DNA of 25,437 nucleotides from Pelobacter sp. UBA6093. Lineage in GTDB: Bacteria; Desulfobacterota; Desulfuromonadia; Desulfuromonadales; Syntrophotaleaceae. Below, in pieces: positions 14,490 to 23,281 of this stretch. The notes beneath the pieces were generated by a model, which was not told the DNA's origin, searched no databases, and was given only the letters and a program-made list of their open reading frames with translations. The position numbers and the translations under genes were made by a program. Location: positions 91,565-117,001 of the forward strand of contig DIWZ01000006.1 in assembly GCA_002435955.1 (NCBI GenBank), in the 5' to 3' direction. Each line of letters opens with the position of its first letter. Position 1 is the stretch's first letter.

Positions 14490-15845
14490 TTATTCAAAGT
14501 ATTTGTGGGCAAAAAACAGATCTTCAGGGATTTCTACGCCGGCAAGTTCCAACTTGTCCGCGAATTTTGGACGGATGCCCGTAGCATGGAATCGCCCGAT
14601 TACCTTGCCGTTGGAGTCAATCCCCTGGCGTTCGAAAACAAAGATATCCTGCAGGGTAATGACTTGACCTTCCATCCCGACGACTTCTGAAATGGAAGTA
14701 ACCTTTCGGGTACCGTCCGCCAGTCGCGAGACCTGAACAATCATATCCATGGCCGATGAGATCATGAATCGCATGGCATGCTCCGGCAGGTTGACGCCGG
14801 TCATGAGGATCATCGACTCCAGTCGTGTGAGGGAATCCCTGGGGGAGTTGGAGTGAATGGTGGTCAGCGATCCTTCATGGCCTGTGTTCATCGCTTGCAG
14901 CATGTCAAAAGCCTCCGAACCGCGGATCTCGCCTAGGATGATGCGATCGGGGCGCATGCGCAGACTGTTGCGCACCAAGTCGCGCTGGGTCACCATGCCG
15001 GTGCCTTCGATACTGGCCGGTCGGGTTTCGAGACGAACCACGTGTTCCTGCTGCATCTGCAGTTCGGCGGAGTCCTCGATGGTGATGACGCGTTCATTGC
15101 CGGGGATAAAACCCGACATGATGTTCAGCAGGGTTGTTTTCCCGGCGCCCGTACCCCCGGAGATCATGATGTTCAGCTTCGCTTTGACGCTGCCGGCCAG
15201 CAGGGTGGCGATGTCGGGGGTGAGTGTCTTGTAGTTGACCATATCTTCCATTTTGAGAGGATTGACGGAAAACCGGCGAATCGACAGAATCGGTCCATCC
15301 AGCGCCAGGGGAGGGATGATGGCATTGACGCGGGAGCCATCCGCGAGCCTGGCGTCCACCATGGGCGAGGACTCATCGATGCGCCGTCCGACCCTGGAAA
15401 TGATGCGGTCGATGATATTCATCAAGTGAGCGTTGTCGATGAATCGGGCCGAGGTTTTCTCCAGCATGCCGCGACGCTCGACGTAGATATCCTTGTAGGT
15501 GTTGCACAGGATATCCGACACGGTGGGGTCTTTGAAAAACGGCTCGATGGGGCCAAGGCCGGTCAACTCGTCGAGGATCTCCAGAATCAGGGCATTGTGC
15601 TCTTCATCGTTTAAAAGGAGCTGCTCTTCCCTGAGGAAATAGTCGACAATCTTGCCGATTTCCGTTTTGACTTCGTTTTGATCCAGGTCGTCCAGAGCTG
15701 CAAGGTTAGCCTCTTCCACGAACCGGTTATGGATTTTGTGTTTGATTTCGTAAAAAAGTGAATCACGCTCGCCATTCGCCATATGAGTGTCGCGAGTGGC
15801 CGGTGAAGCAGGTTTGCCTGAAGAAAACAGATCTTTGATTGCCAC
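14490..15845 (-). CDS. tadA: Tad pilus secretion ATPase TadA/CpaF
   Basis: A 451-aa cytoplasmic secretion ATPase of the CpaF type that powers Flp pilus assembly. It has Walker A GGTGAGKT (230-237), the Asp box ITIEDSAEL (255-263), Walker B RIILGEIRG (301-309) and the His box GHEGSLTTIH (322-331). The N-terminal region includes RVGRRIDESSPMVDARLADGSR, typical of CpaF. Length and motif order are normal, with no tetracysteine zinc site of the PilB type. It is followed by tadB after 9 bp. Confidence 0.96.
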   Translation of the reverse strand: MAIKDLFSSGKPASPATRDTHMANGERDSLFYEIKHKIHNRFVEEANLAALDDLDQNEVKTEIGKIVDYFLREEQLLLNDEEHNALILEILDELTGLGPIEPFFKDPTVSDILCNTYKDIYVERRGMLEKTSARFIDNAHLMNIIDRIISRVGRRIDESSPMVDARLADGSRVNAIIPPLALDGPILSIRRFSVNPLKMEDMVNYKTLTPDIATLLAGSVKAKLNIMISGGTGAGKTTLLNIMSGFIPGNERVITIEDSAELQMQQEHVVRLETRPASIEGTGMVTQRDLVRNSLRMRPDRIILGEIRGSEAFDMLQAMNTGHEGSLTTIHSNSPRDSLTRLESMILMTGVNLPEHAMRFMISSAMDMIVQVSRLADGTRKVTSISEVVGMEGQVITLQDIFVFERQGIDSNGKVIGRFHATGIRPKFADKLELAGVEIPEDLFFAHKYFE

Positions 15846-15927
15846 ATCGTCCTCCTATGCCATGGTATTCGGATTGATCGTTTAAAGACTGAAGATCAGA
15901 TCCTTATCAGTTCGATAATCCCAACAG

Positions 15928-17106
15928 TTAGATAGCTCTTCCGAATGTGCCCCGTATGCCTCGAAATCCACGGGAACTCTCGGGTGATTTTAACTTTTCG
16001 ACAAATTGGGCAATGTTTTTTGCCAGAGGCATGCCCGAATTGCCGACAAGGAGCGGTTCCCCCTTGTTTATGGAGGAAACAACCCCCTTGAAATCATTGG
16101 GGAACAGCCAGTAAGCCGTTTTGTCAAGGTTTTTTTCGACATCGTTGAGACTGAGAGCGCCCCCCTTGATGACGCGGTTGACAACAACCTCGATATGCGT
16201 TTTGTCTATGCCGATTTTTTGCATGAGTTTGATTACACGTGAACAATTACGGATTGCCGGTACCGACATATCGGTGACAAGAAAAATAACTTCTGAGGCA
16301 TTGAATATTTCGATATTGGACTCATTGATCGACATGGAGGTGCAATCGATGACCACCTGATCGTAAATTTTGCGGGCAAGGTCCAGGACGTGGGAAACAT
16401 GCTCCCCTTTGATGATATCGCACTCTTCGGGGCTGTTCGGCGCCGCCATGAATTCAAGGCCCGATGAGTGTTTTGTCATGGCTGCCAGCAGAAAGGAACT
16501 GTCGAGACGGTGATAATTCCGAACGACATCACTCATCGTGGTCTGGGGATAAAGGTCGAGAAGAACACCGGCATCACCGGACTGAAAACTCATGTCGAAC
16601 AGGGCCACGCGCGAGTCCTTATACCTGGCCATGGCACAAGCGGTATTGACCGCGATAACAGTCGAGCCCAGACCGCCTTTACTGCTGATGAAACTGTAAA
16701 TGCTACCACGGGAAATCTCCCCCACGGAGGCACGCTGAAGGCGCACTTCTTCGACGGCGCTTTGGAGTATTTTATCGTTTATCGGGGTTACCAGGTATTC
16801 GGATACCCCGGCTTTCATTACCTCGACGATGTGCTGCGGAAACTGATTGCCGGAGACAACGAACACTGCTGCGTGGGGAAATTTCTGTCGGATCGGGGCG
16901 AGGCGATTGAAAATGGACGGTCCATCAGTCAGATCATCAATCACAATGATATCCGGCGACCCTTTATCGGCAAGGGATCCTTTTCCTCCGGCAGAATCAA
17001 ACCACTGCGTCATTTCCAGGTTGGGAATTTCCCCCAGCTTTTCCTGGAGCATGTGAACGAGGCGGCTGTCCGCTATTTCAATGGCTACGAGAAGTTTTCG
17101 TGGCAT
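15928..17106 (-). CDS. cpaE: Tad pilus localisation ATPase CpaE/TadZ
   Basis: A 392-aa protein with an N-terminal receiver-like domain (about 1-120, VIDD at 55-58) and a C-terminal MinD/ParA-like ATPase. The P-loop is a variant, SSKGGLGST (141-149), keeping the deviant-Walker lysine but ending ST. LFDMSFQSGD (169-178) is the second nucleotide motif. CpaE/TadZ proteins position the Tad machine at the pole. The gene lies between the tadG-like gene and tadA with short gaps of 41 and 82 bp. Confidence 0.93.
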   Translation of the reverse strand: MPRKLLVAIEIADSRLVHMLQEKLGEIPNLEMTQWFDSAGGKGSLADKGSPDIIVIDDLTDGPSIFNRLAPIRQKFPHAAVFVVSGNQFPQHIVEVMKAGVSEYLVTPINDKILQSAVEEVRLQRASVGEISRGSIYSFISSKGGLGSTVIAVNTACAMARYKDSRVALFDMSFQSGDAGVLLDLYPQTTMSDVVRNYHRLDSSFLLAAMTKHSSGLEFMAAPNSPEECDIIKGEHVSHVLDLARKIYDQVVIDCTSMSINESNIEIFNASEVIFLVTDMSVPAIRNCSRVIKLMQKIGIDKTHIEVVVNRVIKGGALSLNDVEKNLDKTAYWLFPNDFKGVVSSINKGEPLLVGNSGMPLAKNIAQFVEKLKSPESSRGFRGIRGTFGRAI

Positions 17107-17147
17107 GAAGCACCTTTAAGTTGATGAAACAAGAGTGTATGAACATA

Positions 17148-18467
17148 TCAGTCAACCAATACCGGTATTTCAGCTAATACGCCAAAGTTTGGTCCGCCGG
17201 TTATGCCTGTGGGAATAACTTTTTCACAGGTTGGAAGGAAGAAAATATTTTTATTCTGATACATTTCCGCATAATCCTCATCAGATTGCGGAAGGCCGGT
17301 AACATTTGCCAGTTTGAAATGATCGACAAAGCTTTTCCAGCAATCGAAACCCGATATTGCTGCATCGCATGTCCAGTCTTCCATGGCCCTCGGTACATCG
17401 TTATACCCTGGATCATTTTTATCAACGATCCAGACCACGTCCACATTGACTGCGCCGACCAGTTTGGGACAATTGCTGACATTGTTTCCTGGGCATTCGA
17501 CAACCGGCAGGGTCATGTTCCATACGTGTTCAGGTGCAGTATTTGCAGGGGATTCGGTAGCTTTCCAGCAGTCAACGAGATCCGATAACACAGAGGATTG
17601 CACGCCCCCGACGGCACCCATGCCCTGACCGAATTTGGCCTCGTCAGGATTACCCTCGCCACAGACCAGGGATTTCATTTCGTTGGCATCTGCCGTGTCG
17701 CAGGGTTGAGAGAAGTTTGTCCATGCACCGGTGTTGGAGGTGCCGAGGTTGCCGCCGCTGTTGAGCATCCTGCCCATATTGCAGTCGTAGTCGCCATCTT
17801 CATTGGTTATCGATTCTTCGCATATGGCGATGGGTTGATCCAGGTCTCCAGGGTTGATGGAACCGGCAAAACCAATGTAGGCAGTGCCCTCTGCGGTAAC
17901 GCCAAAGTTTTCAAAACCGAAGATTTGGGCGAAATAGGATGCCGCCGGAGTGTCCTGGCGGCGAACTACCACTTTCACGGCATTGATGAAGCCGCCGTTG
18001 ATGGCGGGATCGGGATTATCCAGATCTTCCTGGGTAAAATTGCCGATATCGATGGCGTCCAAGGAATTATTAGCTGTGAAAATTTCGGCTGAAAAACTCC
18101 AATGTCCCCTTTGAACATCTCCCACATTGGAGGCATGATCATTCACCTCAACGGCGAGATTTTCGCTCAGATTTTGAAGAGCGGTATTGTAGGCAATGGT
18201 GTTGGCATTGGGATTGATTGTACCATTTAATTCATCTGATGGAGGATCGTTACCAGGATCATTATCGGAATTATTGTAGTAAAGAACTTTTGCCCCGGCC
18301 AATGCTCCGGCATCCGCCGCATTCTGGAGTTCATTGCGGACGACATACAGATGGTAGACATCGATGGCAAGTGCCGCTATCCCCAAAAATACCACGGTAA
18401 GAATGGCCACCAGGACGATGACGGCTCCATTTTGATTAATTTTGCATGGGTACATTCGCTTTTTCAT
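17148..18467 (-). CDS. TadG-like pilus assembly protein with cysteine-rich C-terminal domain
   Basis: A 439-aa protein. The N-terminus is a Tad-type domain: NQNGAVIVLVAILTVVFLG (11-29), one membrane helix, then IDVYHLYVVRNELQNAADAGALAGA, the hallmark of TadG N-terminal regions. The large extracytoplasmic part is acidic and carries ten cysteines between 216 and 414, enough for five disulfides. No von Willebrand A domain with a clear MIDAS motif is visible, unlike long TadG proteins. GAGG precedes the ATG at 18467, 21 bp after tadE. It is probably a minor pilus or assembly component at the envelope. Confidence 0.8.
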   Translation of the reverse strand: MKKRMYPCKINQNGAVIVLVAILTVVFLGIAALAIDVYHLYVVRNELQNAADAGALAGAKVLYYNNSDNDPGNDPPSDELNGTINPNANTIAYNTALQNLSENLAVEVNDHASNVGDVQRGHWSFSAEIFTANNSLDAIDIGNFTQEDLDNPDPAINGGFINAVKVVVRRQDTPAASYFAQIFGFENFGVTAEGTAYIGFAGSINPGDLDQPIAICEESITNEDGDYDCNMGRMLNSGGNLGTSNTGAWTNFSQPCDTADANEMKSLVCGEGNPDEAKFGQGMGAVGGVQSSVLSDLVDCWKATESPANTAPEHVWNMTLPVVECPGNNVSNCPKLVGAVNVDVVWIVDKNDPGYNDVPRAMEDWTCDAAISGFDCWKSFVDHFKLANVTGLPQSDEDYAEMYQNKNIFFLPTCEKVIPTGITGGPNFGVLAEIPVLVD

Positions 18468-18488
18468 AAATTGCCTCGCAATCGCGTT

Positions 18489-18944
18489 CTACTCGGCCCG
18501 CATGCTGGTTTTGCCAGTAAGTGTTATGCTCTCCGGGAGTCCGGCAAATGATGGTAAAAGAAGAAAATTGTAATCATACTGAACGGTTACAAGAATATAA
18601 TCGCCCTGCGAGATCAGTTGGTCGCCATCGGCACCGTCTGGATCAATGACGAGGTTATCCGCCCCGAAAGTCACCAGTCTCAGGTTGTTAGTTTCAGGGT
18701 AGTCGGTGTAGAGATATTGATTGACCGCATCCTCGATGGCCGTTCCCGAATAGATGCGGTTGTTGCTGCCATCCGTTCTGTAGACGATGGCTCTGCGCGC
18801 GCCTTCGCGGCTTGCATTGGTGAGGATGGCCTGATTGTAAAAGATGAGACCGAACTCTACGATGCCGAACACGATCAGGAGCAGCAGGGGTAGGATGACA
18901 GCGAATTCAACGACTGCTGTTCCTTTTTGGGATTTAACATACAT
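18489..18944 (-). CDS. tadE: TadE-like pseudopilin
   Basis: A 151-aa minor prepilin. QKGTAVVEFAVILPLLLLIVFG is the TadE motif: the cut would fall after Gly8, leaving Glu13 at +5 next to Phe, followed by one hydrophobic helix. TASREGARRA-type sequence (NASREGARRAIVY) follows, as in other TadE proteins. The start at 18944 has AAAGGAG upstream. Longer in-frame starts would run through the 14-bp hairpin and the lipoprotein gene and are rejected. It is likely processed by the TadV peptidase of this locus. Confidence 0.9.
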   Translation of the reverse strand: MYVKSQKGTAVVEFAVILPLLLLIVFGIVEFGLIFYNQAILTNASREGARRAIVYRTDGSNNRIYSGTAIEDAVNQYLYTDYPETNNLRLVTFGADNLVIDPDGADGDQLISQGDYILVTVQYDYNFLLLPSFAGLPESITLTGKTSMRAE

Positions 18945-18989
18945 AACGCCACTCCTTTGCAATGATTCCATAATTCTGATGCGGTAGGG

Positions 18990-19020
18990 ATGGCTGCGGT
19001 GCCAGTGGCACCGCAGCCAT
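18990..19020 (-). promoter_or_regulatory. 14-bp intercistronic hairpin
   Basis: ATGGCTGCGGTGCC (18990-19003) and GGCACCGCAGCCAT (19007-19020) form a perfect 14-bp stem with a 3-nt loop, between the lipoprotein and tadE genes. No T-run follows on either strand, so it looks like an mRNA processing or stability element rather than a terminator. Confidence 0.55.
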
Positions 19021-19029
19021 TCGTGTGTA

Positions 19030-19299
19030 TCACTCTTCCAGACCGAAATTGATAATATTGACCTTTTCAGGTTTCTCGGCAAACGTTTCGTTATAAACCT
19101 TCATAACTTCTTCAGAGGTGATGCCTTCCAGGGTTTCCGGTGTTTTTGAAGCGTACCGGTAATCGGGATAGGCAACCTGCTGATCCCAGGCCGCCTGACT
19201 ATGCTGCCCGAATTCACGATCGATGTAGTAGGCTTCCTGCAAAGAGCCACATCCGGTCAGCAGGAGGACGGTCGCGATGGTAAAGCTCAGTTTTTTCAT
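19030..19299 (-). CDS. small lipoprotein within the tad locus
   Basis: An 89-aa predicted lipoprotein. The signal MKKLSFTIATVLLLTGC has lipobox LTGC (Cys17). The mature part of about 73 aa is hydrophilic, with REFGQHSQAAWDQQVAYPDYRYA and ending INFGLEE. It lies between the secretin gene cpaC (21 bp gap) and tadE. That is where other tad loci carry accessory lipoproteins such as RcpB or CpaD, but I see no similarity to those. A secretin pilotin or assembly role is an inference from position only. Confidence 0.8.
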   Translation of the reverse strand: MKKLSFTIATVLLLTGCGSLQEAYYIDREFGQHSQAAWDQQVAYPDYRYASKTPETLEGITSEEVMKVYNETFAEKPEKVNIINFGLEE

Positions 19300-19320
19300 T
19301 TTATTGACCCCCTTTGATAT

Positions 19321-20898
19321 TTATTGTGCTGACATCGGTTCGTGGCCAAACTCACCTTCAAGACCACCAGCGGACTCTGTCGTCCGGGGAGGGGAGGTGA
19401 AGCTGTGGCGGCTCATGGCGGACACGTCATCCGGGTACCGACGACCTTCCAGACGTCCTTCCAGGTAAAACTCGAGACGGCTGGGGGGCTGCATGTATTC
19501 CCCCGGGAAGACGATGCTGCCTTCCTTGACCGGTTTGACCAGGTGCGGCGTTACTGCGATGAGCAGGTCGGTTTTGTCCTGGGTGTAGCCGGTGCTGCGG
19601 AACAGAGCGCCGATGATCGGTAAGTCGCCAAGCCCGGGTATTTTGCTGACAGATTCACGCAGGTTGTCCTGCAGGAGTCCGGCAAGGGCCAGGGTTTGCC
19701 CATCATGCAGTTGCACGGTGGTTTCCAGTTTACGGGTCGTCAGGTTGGGCACGACAAATGTGGTTCCGATAATGCCTGAAGGGATGACGCTGGTTGAGGC
19801 GATGTCGCTGACGCTGGGCGAGACACGAAGACTGATCTTGCCATCGCTCATAACCACCGGGGTAAATCGCAGGGCAACACCGAATTCTTTGAACTCAATG
19901 GTGATATCCCCGTCCCCCTGGGGCACAGGGATGGGGAACTCCCCACCGGCCAGGAAACTGGCCTCCTGGCCACTCAGGGTTATCAGTCGCGGTTCGGCAA
20001 GAGTGCGCGCCAGGCCTTCGTCTTCAAGAAAGTTGAAGGCTGCCGTAAAGTCATCGATGTTGAGGAAGATGTTCGCCGGGTTTCCGGCAAAATTAAGTAA
20101 CAGGGACCCCGCATCCTGAACCAGGGATGCAAGAGGTACAGCATTGGTCAAGCCAGTGGTGCCATCCGGTAACAGGGCACGGAATCCTGTTGCATCTACA
20201 TTGGTCAATACCGGATTGACGCCGGCGGCGCCCGTGAAGCTGTTTCCGAGACCGGCAATGCCAAGTGCAGCCTGCCAGTTTTTGCTCGAGCTGCGGGTGA
20301 CTTCGGCGAATTTAACCTCCAGCATGACTTGCTGGACACCGCCTACGTTCAGCAGGTTGGTGATTCCGGAGCCCGATTCACCGATGCCTTTACCGCCAGC
20401 GGAGGCTTCGGCCTTTTCGGGCAGGAACGTTTTTGTCAGCCGGATCACCTGTTCGACGACCTCTGAACCGGATACGGTGCCGGAAAGGACCACGCCCGTT
20501 TCGGAGGCATGAACCTTGATATCCTCATGGGGATACAGTGAGCTCAATTTCTGCTTGAGAGGCGTCAGGTCGAGATTGACGCTGACGTCGATAATGGCAC
20601 GTACCTGGCGAGAGGCATCATCCCACACGGTGACGCGGGAGAAGCCAACTTTCTTGCCAAGGTTGTAGATATTGACCAGGTTGGGCCGCAACGGTCTGGC
20701 GCCGATGATATCGCTGTTGGAAATGAGAATTTTCATCCGCTGGCTTGGTTCGCGGATCTCGACCAGTTCCGATCCGCCGATATTGACATCGAGCGTCAGA
20801 TGCTCGATGTCGTTCGCGGCGGCGGGGCCGGCGAACAGAGCCAGGCAAAACAGGCCCAGGATTGAAATTGCCGGAAGAATGGCTCGGCGCATTGTCAT
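19321..20898 (-). CDS. cpaC: Tad pilus outer-membrane secretin CpaC/RcpA
   Basis: A 525-aa type II/III secretin that forms the outer-membrane pore of the Flp pilus. The signal peptide ends near PAAA (about residue 28). The periplasmic N-domain includes a BON-like segment (VHASETGVVLSGTVSG). The secretin core is marked by GEFPIPVPQGDG, FKEFGVALRFTPVV, TVQLHDGQTLALAGLL and SKIPGLGDLPIIGALFRS. The start at 20898 (ATGACAATGCGC) has GGGAGG at good spacing; the ATG at 20925 would sit in front of that site. A C-terminal extension of about 50 aa after the barrel is Arg- and Glu-rich. Confidence 0.95.
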   Translation of the reverse strand: MTMRRAILPAISILGLFCLALFAGPAAANDIEHLTLDVNIGGSELVEIREPSQRMKILISNSDIIGARPLRPNLVNIYNLGKKVGFSRVTVWDDASRQVRAIIDVSVNLDLTPLKQKLSSLYPHEDIKVHASETGVVLSGTVSGSEVVEQVIRLTKTFLPEKAEASAGGKGIGESGSGITNLLNVGGVQQVMLEVKFAEVTRSSSKNWQAALGIAGLGNSFTGAAGVNPVLTNVDATGFRALLPDGTTGLTNAVPLASLVQDAGSLLLNFAGNPANIFLNIDDFTAAFNFLEDEGLARTLAEPRLITLSGQEASFLAGGEFPIPVPQGDGDITIEFKEFGVALRFTPVVMSDGKISLRVSPSVSDIASTSVIPSGIIGTTFVVPNLTTRKLETTVQLHDGQTLALAGLLQDNLRESVSKIPGLGDLPIIGALFRSTGYTQDKTDLLIAVTPHLVKPVKEGSIVFPGEYMQPPSRLEFYLEGRLEGRRYPDDVSAMSRHSFTSPPRTTESAGGLEGEFGHEPMSAQ

Positions 20899-20925
20899 GA
20901 TGACCTCCCTTTCAATAAACTCCAT

Positions 20926-21744
20926 TTATTTAGCCTTGAATTGATAATTTTCGGCCGGTTTTTCGCCTCGGATGACTTCGACCTCAAAGGACGGTGCCGG
21001 TGGCGTGTAAACCCTTGGTTTTACTCTACGAACAGGAGCCCTTTGTACCACCTTTTGGACCGGCGGGGGAGTTTCTTTTTCATCAAGAGGGTTGCGCAGG
21101 ACAAGCCTGATGGGACCTTCATGGGTTTTTTCCGCGAGTAGTTCAGCATCTTCAGGCGTTAATTCCATCGTAACGGTACGAACCACTTTGGGCTTGCCTT
21201 CTTCGATGAAGGTTTCCTGGGCGATCGCCAGGACTTCGACCTTGCGCAGGAAGGTTTCTGCAATCTTGGTGCGCTTCGCTTTTTCGTCGATGGAGATGAC
21301 ATCCACAAATGTATTGGGCAGGATAAATCCGCCTACACCTACGACCTCATCGACTCTTATGGCCATGGCACGCATGCCGGGCTTGATGAGTGCCACAAGG
21401 CCTGCTCCGGAGTTCGGAGCCGCCAGCTCCGCAGCCAGGATCGGGGTTCCAGCGCTCATCTTGGAGACGGAAACGCGACCCACAACCTGCTCGATGTCTT
21501 CAAACGCCCCCTTGGGAGCATTGGCCTTGGGCCATTGAGCTAGGGCCAGTTGTGTCTTGTCAAGGCGGGTGCCGATGTTGATATTCGTGGCCGCAACGAC
21601 AATTTCGGTCATGGACATGGACGTTGACGGGCCTACGCTAGTCTGCGACGCTTTGCTCGAAAGCCATTTGTTGACCAGAACGACCGCAATGACCCCGAAA
21701 ATTACGGCCAGTGCCAGGGCGATGATCGTGCCATATTTTTTCAT
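20926..21744 (-). CDS. cpaB: Flp pilus assembly protein CpaB/RcpC
   Basis: A 272-aa protein with one N-terminal membrane helix (IIALALAVIFGVIAVVLV) and a SAF domain, roughly residues 47-110 (IVVAATNINIGTRLDKTQLALAQWP...AGTPILAAEL). The RcpC/CpaB domain follows (GMRAMAIRVDEVVGVGGFILPNTFVDVI). The C-terminal 50 aa are Pro- and Lys-rich. It acts in the periplasm with the CpaC secretin, whose gene starts 27 bp downstream. CAGGAGG precedes the start. The 97-bp gap before it contains a short GGGTT/AACCC palindrome. Confidence 0.93.
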   Translation of the reverse strand: MKKYGTIIALALAVIFGVIAVVLVNKWLSSKASQTSVGPSTSMSMTEIVVAATNINIGTRLDKTQLALAQWPKANAPKGAFEDIEQVVGRVSVSKMSAGTPILAAELAAPNSGAGLVALIKPGMRAMAIRVDEVVGVGGFILPNTFVDVISIDEKAKRTKIAETFLRKVEVLAIAQETFIEEGKPKVVRTVTMELTPEDAELLAEKTHEGPIRLVLRNPLDEKETPPPVQKVVQRAPVRRVKPRVYTPPAPSFEVEVIRGEKPAENYQFKAK

Positions 21745-21841
21745 GCTGGGCCTCCTGTGAAACGGAAAAGTAAAATCGGGTTATTAACCCCTTGCAAATC
21801 CTCCGATAAAATTGATCCACTGGTTACAATGGCGCTGCTTT

Positions 21842-22450
21842 TTATAAAATGTTTCCCCAACAGGTAAAGGCGAAAAATCCAAAGGCTATGGCCGTTGCAT
21901 AAGGAAACCTGTACGTTGCACGGATTTCGGGGCTTTTAAATGATTTGTAGTCCTTGGTGAGGTAGACGTTTTTAAGGGTCGCAAAATAGTGTCGCAGTTC
22001 TTTTCGGGTATCCGAAGACAGAAGATGAAACATCAGGCCCAATAGTCCGCCGATGAGTCCCATGTATAGAAATATCTGAAAGGTCTTGCCCGGGCCAAGC
22101 AGGGCCCCCAGGGCCGCGAGGGCTTTGACATCTCCTGCTCCCATCCCCCCCATGAAGAATGGGATCGTAAGCAGTGCTAGGCCAACGGCAAGGCCCGTTA
22201 CCGAAAAGACGATACCGGGTAAGCCTGAGATAACAATGTTGTAAGTGAAACCGATAATGATGAGGGCCAGGGTGAAAATATTGGGAATTTTCGAATAAAG
22301 GGTATCGGTTGCGCAGATCAGAAATAAATAGCCCGAGGCAGCCAGAATGAACACATCTTTAGGGTAGCGGTAAATGAATAACATGGCCATGACCATGGCC
22401 GTAAGGCCAAGAGCATAACGCGTCATTTTAAATAAACTGATATTTTTCAT
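21842..22450 (-). CDS. tadV: Flp prepilin peptidase TadV/CpaA
   Basis: A 202-aa polytopic aspartic peptidase of family A24. It cuts Flp prepilins and TadE-type pseudopilins. Its catalytic aspartates are Asp49 in ATDTLYSKIPN and Asp107 in the signature GMGAGDVK. There is no N-methylation zinc domain, as is normal for TadV-type enzymes. The C-terminus FPYATAIAFG is also typical. It follows flp1 by 57 bp. The start at 22450 has GAGG upstream, and the alternative Met9 is less likely. Confidence 0.93.
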   Translation of the reverse strand: MKNISLFKMTRYALGLTAMVMAMLFIYRYPKDVFILAASGYLFLICATDTLYSKIPNIFTLALIIIGFTYNIVISGLPGIVFSVTGLAVGLALLTIPFFMGGMGAGDVKALAALGALLGPGKTFQIFLYMGLIGGLLGLMFHLLSSDTRKELRHYFATLKNVYLTKDYKSFKSPEIRATYRFPYATAIAFGFFAFTCWGNIL

Positions 22451-22507
22451 TCAGGCTGCCTCGGAGTTTAAGTCAACTTACATTTGCATTGTCATACTGT
22501 TACATTG

Positions 22508-22687
22508 TTAATTGTCAGGAAGGTTGTCGGCAATATTCTGGAACGTGTTGTTGACTTTTTTGCCGAGTAAGGTGATTGCGCCAATGGCCACGATTATGAT
22601 GAGCGCAAGCATGACGGCGTACTCGGTGGCGGTGGCCCCTTCTTCACTACAAACCAGTTCCCTGCACTTCATAAGCATTCTGTTCAT
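22508..22687 (-). CDS. flp: Flp-type major prepilin, copy 1
   Basis: A 59-aa Flp/Fap prepilin. The leader ends at Gly17, and the processed chain begins ATATEY with Glu at +5 and Tyr at +6, then the hydrophobic stretch VMLALIIIVAIGAITLLG. The start at 22687 has AAGGAGG seven bases upstream. The longer in-frame reading to 22801 has no ribosome site. It has a probable promoter about 180 bp upstream of its own. Confidence 0.93.
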   Translation of the reverse strand: MNRMLMKCRELVCSEEGATATEYAVMLALIIIVAIGAITLLGKKVNNTFQNIADNLPDN

Positions 22688-23281
22688 GTTTTTCCTCCTT
22701 CTGGGTCGGGTTTTGATGATTTTCAGCGGCTCCAACTGAAAATCACCCTCTACAAATTGACGATCTTTTGATGCAGGTGCTGCCTTTGAACCTCTCTGCA
22801 CTGCCTTCGCAGCATCAAGAGGTAATGGTTGCCTGACGTTCAGGCCGAGACTGCTTTTAATTTGAGATTAGCTTGGTTTTTTAGCCTGTCAAGGCAGGTA
22901 ACAGATTGAAAATGAATGATTTTGAGGCGGCCTCCCAAGGTTTATTGATAAATTTCGTATGAAATGGGTATGAATAAAGTTGGCATGATAGCTTATGTAC
23001 TTATTTAATAAGGCATTTTTTGAATGACTGCAGGTTTTCGCCATGTTTTGAAGATTGTTTAACTTCAATTTCAAACGCAAAATTGGCGGCATTTCCCATA
23101 TCTCGAAAAAAACCGCCAATTTAATTTTTTCAGCTTCCATGGATGGAAAACCTCTTTGTTGCCGTATACGCAATATGTTTCATGCGGTCGGCCCTTGTCG
23201 AAAAATTGAAACGAAAGAGGTGAAAAACATCTGTTTGGCATGCGCTTTTTGTAGACCTGGCATTGCTATAAGTGATGTTGG
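22688..23281. other. 594-bp gap between the two flp genes
   Basis: No convincing gene. It holds the probable flp1 promoter (22865-22892) and a short palindrome, GCCTGA/TCAGGC (22831-22845). Further upstream is a 10-bp inverted repeat, AAATTGGCGG (23080-23089) with CCGCCAATTT (23113-23122) and a 23-nt loop holding a poly-A run. Reading frames in this stretch lack ribosome sites and recognisable content. Confidence 0.6.
22865..22892 (-). promoter_or_regulatory. probable flp1/tad operon promoter
   Basis: On the minus strand, TTGACA (22892-22887), a 16-bp spacer and TAATCT (22870-22865). The -35 is perfect and the -10 matches 5 of 6 positions. The leader to flp1 would be about 170 nt. Confidence 0.5.

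Noticed and set aside
21778..21790. Attenuator between tadV and cpaB (GGGTTATTAACCC)
   Set aside because: The stem is only 5 bp and no proper T-run follows, so it is too weak to call.
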